Source: Parelaphostrongylus tenuis (Eukaryota > Nematoda > Chromadorea > Rhabditida > Metastrongylidae). Taken from it: a stretch of 64,000 nucleotides of DNA. The notes beneath the pieces are model-generated. The model did not search any database and was not told where the DNA came from. It saw only the letters and a program-made list of their open reading frames with translations. The position numbers and the translations under genes are program-made. Shown here piece after piece: positions 1 through 10,451 of this stretch. Location: NCBI GenBank assembly GCA_019055375.1, contig JAHQIW010001913.1:1-64000 (forward strand), read 5' to 3'. Each line of letters begins with the position of its first letter. Positions within the stretch are counted from its first letter, which is position 1.

Positions 1-19
1 TCTTCTTATGGCTGCTACA

Positions 20-31
20 GCACAATAAAAA
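20..31. repeat. Left 12-bp target-site duplication of retrozyme A
   Basis: GCACAATAAAAA at 20-31 is repeated exactly at 494-505. The pair brackets the ribozyme-bearing insertion. The sequence before 31 and after 505 joins into one uninterrupted foldback-type subrepeat (GCTGCTACAGCACAATAAAAA then GTTTTCTTG), so this is an empty-site footprint and not a chance match. Confidence 0.88.
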
Positions 32-129
32 TCATCATAACATCATCCTACTTTGGGTGCTTAATTTTACTCGGCGTCGGTTCCTTTAGAGGATTGTTTA
101 CCTCAAGGGATCGACGGAACCGAGGGAGG

Positions 130-177
130 GTGCTACTGATGAGTCCCAATAGGACGAAATAGGCGCCTATATAGCAC
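130..177 (+). ncRNA. Hammerhead ribozyme, type I (family A copy 1)
   Basis: All invariant parts are present. Helix I pairs GTGCTA (130-135) with TAGCAC (172-177). The core CTGATGA is at 136-142. Helix II is GTCC (143-146) with GGAC (152-155) around loop CAATA. GAAA is at 156-159. Helix III is the near-loopless palindrome TAGGCGCCTA (160-169), closed by A159-T170. The cleavage triplet is ATA, so scission is predicted after A171. Helix I is the open helix, making this type I. Outside it, 119-129 and 178-191 can pair further around an internal loop, the usual place for the loop-loop contact that speeds cleavage. The core closely resembles that of published schistosome and PLE hammerheads. Activity is predicted, not shown. 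Confidence 0.95.
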
Positions 178-412
178 TAGACCTATGGCTCAAAATATGT
201 CATATCCTTATCAGATTAAATCATTTTGAGCGGGTCTGTAAAAAAAAGCAGTCGATAGAAGAAGTATAGTTCATTTTAAAAGCCGTAAGCTCGACTGCCG
301 GTCACCACAAAGTCAGGTAATAACATCATCCTACTTTGGGTGCTTAATTTTACTCGACGTCGGTTCCTTTAGAGGATTGTTTACCTCAAGGGATCGACGG
401 AACCGAGGGAGG

Positions 413-460
413 GTGCTACTGATGAGTCCCAATAGGACGAAATAGGCGCCTATATAGCAC
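413..460 (+). ncRNA. Hammerhead ribozyme, type I (family A copy 2)
   Basis: This copy is identical to copy 1 through the core. Helix I is GTGCTA (413-418) with TAGCAC (455-460), CTGATGA is at 419-425, helix II GTCC/GGAC encloses CAATA, GAAA follows, and helix III is the TAGGCGCCTA palindrome. Cleavage is predicted after A454. A transcript spanning both copies would be cut at 171/172 and 454/455, releasing a 283-nt monomer with the ends needed for ligation into a circle. The upstream unit differs by a single base in its early part (GGCGTCGG against GACGTCGG), so the two units are of similar, recent age. Confidence 0.95.
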
Positions 461-493
461 TAGACCTATGGCTCAAAATATGTCATATCCTTA

Positions 494-505
494 GCACAAT
501 AAAAA
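494..505. repeat. Right 12-bp target-site duplication of retrozyme A
   Basis: An exact repeat of 20-31. It follows directly after the end of the second ribozyme unit (CATATCCTTA). Confidence 0.88.
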
Positions 506-564
506 GTTTTCTTGAAAACATTACCGGAATTTCTAAGATTCAATCTATAGATTATTTATCATAG

Positions 565-885
565 ATTTTGTTTCGAGTGTATTCTTAGGACTACGCTCAA
601 ATTTCAATACTTCTAATAATTATTTGCAGCCACGACCAATCGAGTTTACGACACTGATCTACTGATTTATTTCACATGGCGGCACGTGTAATGCACGTCG
701 TCGCCTGCTGTGTAAAGGGTTGGATTCTCTCCGAGAGAACTGGTTAAACTTGAAGGGCCTGCTCGACTGACGAGGCTGCCAAAGTCGAAAAACGTATATA
801 AAGTTCTATAAATGCCCACAGCAAACCACATGATATATTAGCTCAATTAATAATTATCAGATTGAAGCGATGTTGAAGCATTTCA
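565..885 (+). mobile_element. Family B hammerhead element, decayed copy
   Basis: The left end (569-632) is the reverse complement of the usual family B 3' segment (GGCTCAAATAATGATTATCA... to ...CACTCGAAAC). The right end (about 830-860) carries the same segment in direct orientation, so the copy has inverted ends. The ribozyme remnant is at 761-808: GCTCGA, CTGACGA, then GTC GAAA. The 3' strand of helix I (AAAGTT) no longer pairs, so no cleavage is expected. There is no coding sequence. Comparable copies lie near 6420, 16216, 18837, 21519 and 21833. Confidence 0.65.
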
Positions 886-1057
886 AAAATTGCTATTGGG
901 CATGCTTACCAGTTGCTAAAAAGAGTTAGTACATCAATTCGTATGCGAGCACGTCTATCGACTGAAAGCTTTTTGAAGCAGTCGTCGTGAAACTGATAGG
1001 CTGTGCAGAAAATTTGCGCCGTTTCAGCTTCTCAATATTCCTTCGCAATCAAATTGC

Positions 1058-1965
1058 ATGATTTTAATATCTTCCAACTGCGTATTTTCTGGTAAACATC
1101 TTGCTGTACAATGTGACTGTCTTTGCTTTGAGATGGACGGTCTTGGGGACCAGCTCATTTGCAACCTATGCACGAACAGAAAAGAGGGCGAGGAGATAGT
1201 CCACGCAGTTATAGCTGAAGAGAACAGATTGAAGGTTTACTCGACCTTGCGCCGTCCGCAGGAGGTTGGTCGTCAAGCTGTCCTTAGGATAATCAAGGAG
1301 AATCCCTCAATGAGATACCGAATGCTAGCCAAACAGATTGACTCTTGCTTCAAAACCATCACCAACGTTTTGCGTTAAGTGGATATGGCCTGGAAGAAGT
1401 GAGAATGGGTGCAACATGGGTTGATCAAAGCTCAAAAGAAGAAGCTACTGAATTTGCTTATATTCGCTCTTATTAGTACGCTCGCAAGCCCGCCTTCGTG
1501 AACGGCACCGTCATCTGTGACGAATGCCTTCAAACATTCTCACTAGCACAACGAATGGCGCTCGCCCGGTCTGAAGATTCGTTGACTTCAGCTAAGAAAT
1601 TCTGCAAGGACAAGCGCATGTTGATTGTTTTCTGGAACCACGAGGACGTCATCAACTACAAAGTTGTTCGGAAGGGCCAGATCATAAATGCCAAGCTCTA
1701 GTGTTTTCATCCTGCGCCGTATTCACTGTAGTCTAGACTACCACTAGCTGCATATCCTTCTCCACGACAATATGCACTTCAACACTGCGAAGCCACTGGA
1801 GAATGAGTTCGGCTGCGGGCGAGACTCTGAAGCATCCATCACAGAACCTTGGTTATCATCAAATTTCTCACTTCCAAGCTCGTCGAATTTTACAACCGAG
1901 GAATCGATGTTTTGCATGAAATGTGGCAGGAAGTTGCTACGGTCGATGGAGAAAACTTTGGCTAG
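1058..1965 (+). pseudogene. mariner-family transposase pseudogene 1
   Basis: Mariner signatures occur in the correct order across several frames. The helix-turn-helix region is at 1255-1378 (RRPQEVGRQAVLRIIKENPS, then MLAKQIDSCFKT). A linker similar to the WVPHEL region is at 1380-1440. A fragment near the first catalytic aspartate (VNGTVICDECL) starts at 1498, where the annotated frame begins with GTG and is only a piece. The KRMLIVFWNHEDVINYKVV strand is at about 1610-1670. An LLHDN-like motif followed by FNTAK is near 1765-1790. The C-terminal FYNRGIDVLHEMWQEV block with a final DGENFG and stop ends at 1965. At least three frameshifts or stops separate these blocks. The first 170 bases of this span are not recognisably mariner. 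No inverted repeats were found. The element cannot encode active transposase. Confidence 0.8.
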
Positions 1966-2009
1966 TAATTTCGTCTTTTGTTCGAAACAAATTATTACAA
2001 GAATCATAA

Positions 2010-3060
2010 TGAAAAATCAAAGCGACATAAGTTTTTTACACGTCCTGTTTGACCCAAAACACCTTGAGTAAGGATATGACTTTCACTAATATTTGCTTAA
2101 CGCAGAGGATATAATCAATAGTGCTAAAGACTGTTAAATAATTCTTCATGCCTTGTGTAAATGCCTTCGAGATCTGCATTAACATCCCACAAAGAACACT
2201 GAACACGATAACAGGAACAAAACCGCGAATAGAAATTTCAATGCGAACACATAAGTCTCCGCGCTAAATCCAATCATGATATGATAGTCAGGGAAATGTC
2301 AAGTGCACACCTACATTTTATTTTTGGCAATCAAAACTGCACAACCTACAGTATTCGAAATGAAGTTTTACGTACATAATTGTCCTTGTTTATGAGGTTC
2401 ATCAGATAAAGCTTGAATAATGTAGTAAAGAAAAGGATGACTGAGACGGCTGTAATTACTTCATTCACACTTAGAGAAGCAGTTAATGGTTTCAGTTAAG
2501 ATAACAATATTTCACATGACCTATAAAGTAAAGTAGACAAAGTTTACTCAAAGCCAAAACCCAGAAAAACCAGCAGCGAATTAAGAGTTTTCAGAACACA
2601 AAAGTCCACTAAATGGAGATAAAGCAAGAGGTACAGTAGTCAAACGTTAGGAGAAGAAGCTGTGCGGTTTTAAAATTCAAATGATTACATTTCCTCAAGA
2701 CGAGTGAAAGCGGCAATAAAGACATCAACAGATTCGCGAGTACAGGCAATCACACCGGCACGTCTTTGGAGCGATTGCATCGTGAATACAAACCGACTTA
2801 CATGGCCCATTAGATCCGAAAAAAAAGGAACACTAGGAGCGATACAGTGTTTGTAACCGTGGTGTACTCTCATGTTCTCCGTGCCTATTCATGTCGACGG
2901 CTCTTTAATGGTCTTCTCCTGAATCTCACATTTTCTTAAATCATATTAATCTTTTGTCGGGTCGTAGTCTTTGCAAAAACATTTTTCATTCTGTTGAGAT
3001 TTTCCCCTGGAATCACTAAAAATGAGAATACCCAAATCATGGCAATTTCACTGCTGTGCT
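2010..3060. other. No recognisable gene
   Basis: AT-rich sequence with only short frames and many stops. I see no element ends, tRNA-like boxes or ribozyme core. It may be flanking non-coding DNA of the mariner and the SINE. Confidence 0.5.
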
Positions 3061-3065
3061 TGTTT

Positions 3066-3360
3066 TTTGATAACATGTGGCGCAGTGGTTAGAGGTACTC
3101 TGTGTCGCACACGAAGTCAATGATTTGATCTCACGCCCAAAGCTCACCAAGCCATCCAACTATCCGGAGTCGGTAAATTGGTATCACACTGGTCTCACAC
3201 TTGTCTGGGAGGAAAAGCAGCACTGACTCGGTTTAGCGGGAGGCCACCGCTAGTCATTGTGAAGGCCAGATATTCAATCAATCACCTCAAACGAAATTAA
3301 CAATGGAGATGAATGTATGACTCATCCTTCAAGGATTGATCAACACCGAGAGCTTTATCC
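3066..3360 (+). repeat. tRNA-derived SINE, copy 1
   Basis: The head resembles a tRNA gene: A-box-like TGGCGCAGTGGTTAGAGG at 3070 and a degraded B-box (GATTTGATCTC) about 50 bases later. The body contains CACCAAGCCATCCA, a CTTGTCTGGGAGGA block, GGCCAGATATTCAATCAATC and a tail AGGATTGATCAACACCGAGAGCTT. The same head and body recur at 7305, 9765, 13620, 24190, 33875 and 40415. There is no coding capacity. It would be transcribed by RNA polymerase III and moved by a LINE, possibly the RTE family present here; that partner is an inference. Confidence 0.8.
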
Positions 3361-3639
3361 TTTACCCCTTATGCTTGCTCTTGAAAAAGGACCTTTTCGC
3401 TGCGTTGTAGCAAGGGCGATATAATAATGCTACATACTCGAAGGGTTTCCGCGTTTTTTGCTGGTCAAAGCTTTTCCCCGATTTTTCAGTGATCGTCCGA
3501 TAGCACAAATCTTGGCGATTCATGCTCCTGATTTTTTGCTGTAGAATTTAGGTCGTTTGCCTGCTTGGAAAAGCTCTAAGCAAATTGTACGACTCTGATG
3601 CTCTAAGATATGTCGACGTCCTTATAAATTTCGGGCATA

Positions 3640-3930
3640 GATTCAGGCTGCCCACGCTCACAACATTGGAGAATTAATTTGGTAGTCTAAAGCGGAAATT
3701 GAAGCCCTAAACTCACAGAACAGTGGAGCAAAGTTTCCACTGCAAGATACAAACAAACTAATAGTTTTATGAAAAGAAAAAACTTCCAGACAAATAACGA
3801 AAAGACGAGCGATAATGCGCGCCGAGCGTGAAATTAGTTTAATCTTCGCTGTTACAGCAATGTAAAAGTTCCCTTTATCAAACAAGTATACTATGGAAAT
3901 TATCAATTTTGGTTTTGAATGATTATCAGA
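3640..3930. repeat. Foldback-type subrepeat fragment
   Basis: Contains the subrepeat landmarks seen in the foldback arms elsewhere: CGCTGTTACAGCAATGTAAAAG, TGAATGATTATCAGAAGCTTAG and a GAGCGTGAAATTAGTTTAAT block. It lacks a clear palindromic partner and is probably a solo arm fragment. The neighbouring 3400-3640 and 3930-4340 hold similar but weaker matches. Confidence 0.55.
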
Positions 3931-4344
3931 AGCTTAGTGACAATCTTTGTTCAGCTATAAAACCTCTACGAACAAAAATATTTCTTAATAACGGAAAGAC
4001 ACCTGCGCTCACTCTACATTATTCTGCGAAATAATGACACTGATAAAAAATTAGAAAACATCGATCTGAATGTCGAAAGTGGAGCTAAACTCTCCATGCA
4101 ACTCCATTTCCTAACTGACTAATGCACACCGTTCACTTTTCCAGTTTAAAATTTGGAAAAGCGCCTATAAAGAGCTTTAGAACTTTTGACTAAGTAGTCT
4201 GAAAAAGACAATTTGAATGACCTTATGTGTGAAAAATGAGAAATCCTTTTCAGAAGCATGAAGACACATTTTTCACTTTTCTGAGATTCAGGTTTCACTT
4301 GTAGTGTTAAGTTTGCCTTTTGATAATCAAAAAAGACACACATT

Positions 4345-6165
4345 CCTGCAATGCTTTCATCAGAGCCAAAGTCACGAGTAGTTTCTCATTCCAGCCTCCA
4401 ACCCTCTCTTGTAATCACGTGGCAGCGTCGCATTAGCTCGGCTGACGGGCGAGTCATACGAAAATGTGAAAATAAGGCCGATAGAGGAGAATTTCTGGTT
4501 ATCACGCTTGATCGCACACAATAACAGAATAAATAGCAAAGCTTTTGGCGCTGATAGATCTGTGAGGCATGCGCCACGCATTATTCTCTACATAGCAAGG
4601 TTTGTGGTGATTGTATCTACATTCGGCCTCAGCAATAGTCTACGGTGGCTTGTCAAAGTACTGAGACAATACTGTTATCCTCACCTTATTGAGTTCGAAG
4701 AGCAGACCTAACCACCGACCAGGCGTGTGCTTCTCAAAGCATTTCTAACCACTATAACATTTATGCGCCACGCACAATATTTTTAAATAGTACTATTACC
4801 GGAGAGATAAAAAGCGAGAAATGCTCCCTCCCTTCATTCGTCCAGTGAGCGCTCTTCCGGCGGTTGATTGGTCTCTACATGAAGGCATCGTTATCGGAAG
4901 GGGCCCTCTATAATCTAGAGTATGTAAAGAAAGTTGCATTGTTCCCAACTCGACTGGTAAATCTGGAACTTGTTTGTCTTCTTATTAGGTTAGTGGTGGT
5001 GGCTTGGGGTACCTCTGGGGATTACAGTAGTCTACTTGACTACTTAGGTCTTGCAGGAATCGAATTGCGCGGTAAAACTTTGTTGTAAGTGGAACCGGTG
5101 CTTTTTTGTTACCGAAAAATAATTCTTGAAGGGGTTTGTTGCATAGAAATTTACTACCAGACTTTTATCAAACATTGAAGATCATATATCTTGGAGATTT
5201 CAAAAGTGGACGTGTTATCTCGAAAGGTCTTCTCACAACGCTGCAGCACTAAAAGTAAGATTGCGTTTTACAATCGGTGCGTTTTCACGCAAATTTGTGT
5301 TATTTATTTAAAAATCTTTTCTCCCCTCGTAAAGATTTTCGGGCTCTTTTGTGTTACAACTGCAGAATAAACTTTGTTCTATCGTTCTGTGGGCATAGGT
5401 TTGAAACGTCGAGAAGTCTAAGCATTGATTTTGTGACACGACTTTATAATGATCATTTTGAGAGCGTCATTGTGAACGTAAGTTCTTCAGGTACTTAACT
5501 TGGATAGAAATTTAAGCAGAGGCATTCTTTGGTCGTTCCTAAGACAAGAATTTGTTCGAATCGCTTTTAGTGGTGGTATGACATTAATATTAGGTCGTTC
5601 ATGAAGTTTTGGCTCTAGAACAATATACACCGAACTTATGAACCAGAAGAAACTAAGATTCCATGATTTGGTACTCTTTAGTCGCGCATTGTTTCGCAAA
5701 TATTTTGCCGTACATTCTGCCTGTACTTCCTCCAAGATGGAGCTCTCGTGGGAACAATTTCTCGTGCTACTCATAAACAAATGGCGAGTATGGAAAAATG
5801 CTAATGAATCGGTGGGCAATATCAATGGAGCTTCATGTGAATGGCCCGGACGCAACTAATCCGCGAGGCTGTTTTTTACAAGCTTTGAACTCAGCAGACC
5901 ACTTCCTTGCCGTCCTTTCTTCGACCGTATCATCAATCATTCTAATCTTCATTAATTTTGCGTGCCGCTTTACTAGTATTTTCCACTACGTGCCATTCTT
6001 GCATGAGTAGGAACAAAATTTGTTCCAAGGACAGCTCTATTTTGAGGCAAGCATAGGCAACTTGTATGCCAAATTGTTTGGAAGGAAATGCGCAATTGAA
6101 CGATATTCTGGGCAATCAGTTTGGGTTTGCTGCTCAAGTGCAAGAAATTTTTGGACGACCTAATG
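4345..6165. other. No recognisable gene
   Basis: Contains several open frames of 60-120 codons on both strands (for example 4864-5088 + and 5487-5855 -). None shows a family motif, splice signal pattern or conserved copy elsewhere in the window. I treat them as chance frames. Confidence 0.45.
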
Positions 6166-6169
6166 ATAG

Positions 6170-6535
6170 CATCATACCGCTCATTTCCAGTGTTTTTCTT
6201 AAGACCACGCTCGAATTTCAAGTTTTTTCCTGAGAAAACACTCGAAATGAACGGTATAACCTATTTAAATATATTAGGCAAGACCAATCGTCTGTACAAA
6301 TACTTCCTATCTAGTGATTTTTACTTGGCAGAGTGTAGTGTAAGTCGTTTGTCGTCGCTTACTCTTAGTTTGGAGGCTGGGAGCACCTACAGAGGATTGG
6401 CTTAATGATGAGTGGTTTTGCCCGACTGGCGAGACTGTCAAGGTCGAAACATGTGTATCGGGCTATACAAAGCCCATTAACAGACCACATGACATGTTGG
6501 CTCAGATAACAAATATGAGAATAGCATAATATCAC
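6170..6535 (+). mobile_element. Family B hammerhead element copy
   Basis: The left part carries inverted-end sequence (CTTAAGACCACGCTCGAATT near 6205). The body then has the family B leader (GTCGTCGCTTACTCTTAGT near 6350, GAGCACCTACAGAGGATTGG near 6390), the ribozyme at 6420 and the 3' segment CCACATGACATGTTGGCTCA. No reading frame is conserved between copies. Confidence 0.68.
6420..6463 (+). ncRNA. Hammerhead ribozyme, family B, core mutated
   Basis: Helix I is intact: GCCCGA (6420-6425) pairs with TCGGGC (6458-6463). Helix II is GAC/GTC around a 7-nt loop. GAAA is at 6446-6449, followed by CATGTG and the TA cleavage dinucleotide (6456-6457). The core reads CTGGCGA in place of CTGACGA. The invariant A is changed to G, so this copy should be inactive although its fold survives. 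Confidence 0.75.
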
Positions 6536-6639
6536 CGTTAAAGGAGGTTAGAATGACTTTCAGTCCTAGAAGAACACAAGGAATCCTTCTTCCTAAATTT
6601 TTGCTGAAGTTAAATATCTGAAGAGCATACGTTTACAAT

Positions 6640-6930
6640 AACGTTCTCCAGAATGATTTTCTGTGAAACTTTGTCAAAGAATCGATGCTCAGACATTTCT
6701 CGACGTTCAAACAATACAAAAGAACTCAAAATCTCTGTGAGAGGGAAAAGAGATTTTTAAGTAAATAGTACAGGTCTACGTAAAAACGCATCGAGTGTGA
6801 AGCGCTGAATTATTTTTAGTCCTGCAGCGCTGTAAGAGAACTTTTTTAGAAAGCAAGTATACTCTTGAAATGTCGAGATTTATCATTTTGAATGATTACT
6901 AAAAGTCTAGCAGAAATTTGCTGTACGGCA
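6640..6930. repeat. Foldback-type subrepeat fragment
   Basis: Subrepeat landmarks: CCTGCAGCGCTGTAAGAGAAC, GTGTGAAGCGCTGAATTATTTT and TTTTGAATGATTACTAAAAG. About two units are present. No opposite arm was recognised nearby. Confidence 0.55.
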
Positions 6931-7304
6931 AAAGCTCCCCTTCTAAAGATCCTTTCCGATAACATAAAGGTAGATGGTTCATTGACCAATAAAGTCTGTT
7001 TCGGCGCTGAATATGCTTCCTTCAAAGGTTATGCCGGTCAAGATAACCACTGGAATCCTCAGATGTACCCAGCCACCAACCAACCTAACAGGAAGTCGAA
7101 CAGGTCCCAGATTTTACCAGCCGAATTGGGAACAATTCAACTTCCTTTACGTGCGTATCGCTATAGAGAGGTTTGCTTCTGATGACGATGTCCTCGCTTT
7201 GAAGCATCCAAACCACCGGACGAGTGCTCATAACACGAATGAAACGGAGGTTATACTTCTTTTTTTGGTAAAAAAATACTCGGAGATATTGTGTAAGGAC
7301 CGTT

Positions 7305-7545
7305 TATGTCATAGTGGTTAGAGGTGCTCTGCGACACACACGCACGCACACGTGATCGATAGTTCGATCTCGCCCTAGGCTCTCCAAGCCTTCGATCTCT
7401 CCGAGGTCAGTGAATAGGTACCAGACTTGTCTGGGAGGATTGCAGCATTAGCTAAGTACGTCGGTCGGCCACCACAGGTCATTATTGAGGCCAAAGATGG
7501 GTTCAATCATGTCATAACAATCAAAGACGTAGATCAAATAATTTC
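7305..7545 (+). repeat. tRNA-derived SINE, copy 2
   Basis: The head ATAGTGGTTAGAGGTGCTCTG and B-box GTTCGATCTCGC match the SINE family. The body has CTCCAAGCC, ACTTGTCTGGGAGGA and ATTGAGGCCAAAGATGGGTT. A short CA-rich expansion interrupts the head at about 7340-7352. The tail is lost. Confidence 0.75.
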
Positions 7546-7559
7546 TTATAAAAATCTTA

Positions 7560-7725
7560 TAATTAGTTCAAAAAAGGAATTTTTTTGTCTTTCCTTTTTC
7601 TTGCCTTTTATTTTTTTTCCTTTGTTACAACCTTTTTCTTGTTTTTTTCCTTTTTTCACATTTTTGTTCTTTTTCCTTCTTTCTTTTCTTCGTTCATCTT
7701 CTTTCATTTTTGGTCATATAATTGT
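7560..7725 (+). repeat. Polypyrimidine tract
   Basis: About 160 bases of almost pure T and C. The Phe/Leu/Ser-rich frames across it are artefacts of composition. Confidence 0.85.
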
Positions 7726-7869
7726 GGGTCAACTCATCGAAATTTGCTGCCAACCTTGTGCTTGCTCAACAAGAATTTTTTTTTGATGTTTCGGAAGTGG
7801 TGCTGTTGAGTTGTTGGATTGTTGACCCTAACTCTGTAGAGACGTCATGCACTCCATAAAATGCACGTC

Positions 7870-8165
7870 TACTTCCTCACATTTTTCGCTGGACAGAGCT
7901 TTTCCATTGGACTTTTGTTAGTCAGTCGAAGCCTTCAGGAACGACGATTTCATTCTGCTTTGGTTCTCAAAAAGACCTTTCCACTCCACTCTAGCAGTGA
8001 AAAAAAAATAACACTACAATTCGATAGCATACATCTAGATGATTCTAAAACTAGTAGGTTTTTGGAAAAGTTTCCATAGAGCGCTGTAAGAATGAGAAGA
8101 AGATCACCTTTCACATTGGAGTTGCATTACGTCGTTCCACAGGTTTCGGCACTAAAGTATTGAGC
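7870..8165. repeat. Foldback-type arm fragment
   Basis: Contains TTTTTCGCTGGACAGAGC, CTCAAAAAGACCTTTCCACT and GAGCGCTGTAAGAATGAG, all found in the arms of the complete foldback elements. The opposite arm is not evident. Confidence 0.5.
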
Positions 8166-8812
8166 ACCGAATTCATCAAGCAGACCTAACTAAAGTTACA
8201 TGGTTTTAGTACCCCTCAACTACGAACTTTCGTTTTAACATTTTGGCATACAACTCACCTTTATTTGGTTTGAGATGGAGATCTGAGAACGAAGTCGCTT
8301 CCTGCTCTTGCACAGATGACGTGTAGAGTAAAGTGCTATTGAAGCGACGAGCAAAAATTATACAGCTCTCTATAGAACGCGACTGACCCTTCAAGCTGTA
8401 CACTCCTGCTTTGAACTTCGCCCCCACTTCGTAGCGTCATTTCTGAAATCTTATTACTTTCTCAAGCTCCATTGATCTGGCACGGCCGCTTCACTAGCCT
8501 TTTGTCCTACGCGCGATCTGTCCAGGAGTAGGAAGCAAATTCGCTCTCAGCCAACTTCTATCTCAACGCAAATATGGGCAAGCTGTAAACCAAAATGTTT
8601 GCAAGAAATTGCGCAGTTCAACGATACCACAGTCATGTAGTTTTAATTTTTTCAGGTTAATTAATTTAATGATTATTGCTCTAGTGGCAAAACTCATAGA
8701 ACGACTTGAAATGTGCCCATGAAGGTTTTTATATGCGACAAAGGCATGAGAGGTTTTATAGGAAATCATGATGTAACTAGCTTACTTTAGTTTTTCTCTT
8801 GTAAAACAGAAA

Positions 8813-9583
8813 AGCTCGGTTCTTGTCCATTATAAGGCGAGAAAAGGTTATTTGATTATTTGACCCCATTCGCTCCGCAAGAACTTTTGTAGAATTGTTT
8901 GTAATTATTCAAAAGCTTAAATGCCTGGCTAGAGCGGCGCGTAGCCAGTTTTTTCCATAAACTCTTCAGTAACGCTGTAAAATTCAAAATAAGATTATGT
9001 TTCACATCAGCTGCGCGATCCAGTTATTACTACGCCAGAAATACTAAAAGCGCATGAACGTGTGCAAAAAATCATCTGTTATCGGAGTAATATGTTTTGA
9101 CCTGGAGATTCCCTTGAAGAGCAGGAAAAATCGCTAATCGATTGATAAACACATCGAATCACCATAAACACATCGCCACATCGAATTAATGGCCATCAGA
9201 CCCACAGACCGTTGACCAACCAGTAAATAAGCAAGCCAAAGTGTGAAACTCGATTTTTTTTTCACTTCTGCACTTCAGAGAAACGCTCTTTCCAGAAGGT
9301 TAGCACAGTTGGAATTCTTGATCCTCACGCTATGGAATGATTACTGGTAGTCTGAAGAAAGCGCGCTGTCTTACGCGAAAAATGCTTGTGTGAAACCCAA
9401 ATTTTTCCTTCCTGTAACAACGTCAACAAAAGGTTCATTTGAAAACCGACCACATTCGTCGCTAGTAAGGACTTTAGGCTTTCAAATGAGTATTAACACT
9501 TTTATGAAAAGTTCTTGTCCAGAGATTGGGGTCGGATACTCCGCTGCTGTCTCATAATTGACAAGTACCAGAAACTCTGATCA
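8813..9583. mobile_element. Foldback element 1
   Basis: The ends are inverted copies of one sequence: TTCTTGTCCATTATAAGGCG at 8819 and, reversed, CTCATAATTGACAAGTACCAG at about 9551-9571. Moving inward, both arms show the same order of blocks: a CATTCGC...AAGAACTTTT block, ATTATTCAAAAGCTTAAATG, TTTTTTCC...CCTTTT, then GCTGTAAAAT...GTTTCAC, with the order and strand reversed in the right arm. The centre (about 9030-9250) is unrelated. There is no transposase. Each arm is built of diverged subrepeats, as in foldback elements. Confidence 0.65.
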
Positions 9584-9764
9584 AATAGCAGGACTGCGTC
9601 TGCTTAGCCACCAACCGCGGTTCCACCGGGGTTCGACGGGTCCTAGTACACTTAAAATGATCTGGTGCCAAATGTTGGTCAGCAAATCGACTCTCACTGA
9701 ACTTAGGCATGAAAAGTGGAGAGTCTTATGAACCATCATTTTTGAGGCTTTTGCGTGGTCGAGC

Positions 9765-10055
9765 ACCTGTGGTGCAGTGGTCAGCGGTGTAATACAACGC
9801 ACACGTAGTCCCTGATTTGATCCCCCACTCAAGGATCATCAAGCCTTTCGTCCCTTTCGAAGCGGCGATTTGATACCAGACTTTTCTGGGAGGAAATCCG
9901 CACTGGCTTAATACATCAATAGGTCGCCTCTAGTTTTCACAAAGGCAAGACATGCCATTCAATCAGCTCTAGCAATTTTACGAATAGAGTGGAATATATG
10001 GCGCATCCATAGGGAATCAACCAACGCCCGGAGCTGTGCTTTTTATCCTTCTAGG
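9765..10055 (+). repeat. tRNA-derived SINE, copy 3
   Basis: Head GTGGTGCAGTGGTCAGCGGTG, degraded B-box TGATTTGATCCCC, and body blocks ATCAAGCCTTTCG, GACTTTTCTGGGAGGA, AGGCAAGACATGCCATTCAATC and GGCGCATCCATAGGGAATCAA, ending ACGCCCGGAGCTGTGCTTTT. It is the near full-length form of the family. Confidence 0.78.
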
Positions 10056-10451
10056 AGGCTAGTCCATCTTCCCCAAGGACGACGAAAATGCCGATTTCTC
10101 GGCGGTTTCGTTTTCTTACAGCATCCTTTAACACTCATATGAGAGACGCGATCGGCTGTGCTAAGAAAAATAAGATGTAGTGATACCTTTGCCTGTTTTT
10201 CTCTTTCCGTTTTCATCTTCTTTTTTTTGTATATCATTTTTCGCAGTGTATGACAACGCACCAGTGATCTCTCCCTGTAAGAGTGTAGCTGCTGTTAGGC
10301 CAAATCGCCGATACGTGAGCCATTCCCATCGATCTGAGGTAAATAAGCTAGACTCTCAAAAACCTTCAACCTTTTTAGAACTTTAGACTTACCTCGTCTG
10401 CATCTCTAACCCTCGTGTGGCAACGCTGAATGGTCTGCTCCACCTCCTCTA

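Larger units (their letters stand above)
32..493 (+). mobile_element. Retrozyme-like element, family A, partial tandem dimer
   Basis: A 462-bp insertion holds one full unit of about 283 bp followed by a second, incomplete unit. Both units contain the same ribozyme region (starting CATCATCCTACTTTGGGTGC and ending near CATATCCTTA), and corresponding bases are offset by 283. There is no open reading frame. A perfect 12-bp duplication flanks the insertion. Tandem copies of a few hundred bases, one type I hammerhead per unit and a duplication of about a dozen bases are the known features of metazoan retrozymes, which are thought to move as ribozyme-processed circular RNA copied by another element's reverse transcriptase. 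Only the structure is seen here; mobility and RNA circularisation are inferred. Two further units lie at 57677-58202. Confidence 0.87.

Noticed and set aside
7427..7809. Overlapping Phe/Leu-rich frames suggesting transmembrane proteins
   Set aside because: They read through a polypyrimidine tract and the body of a SINE.
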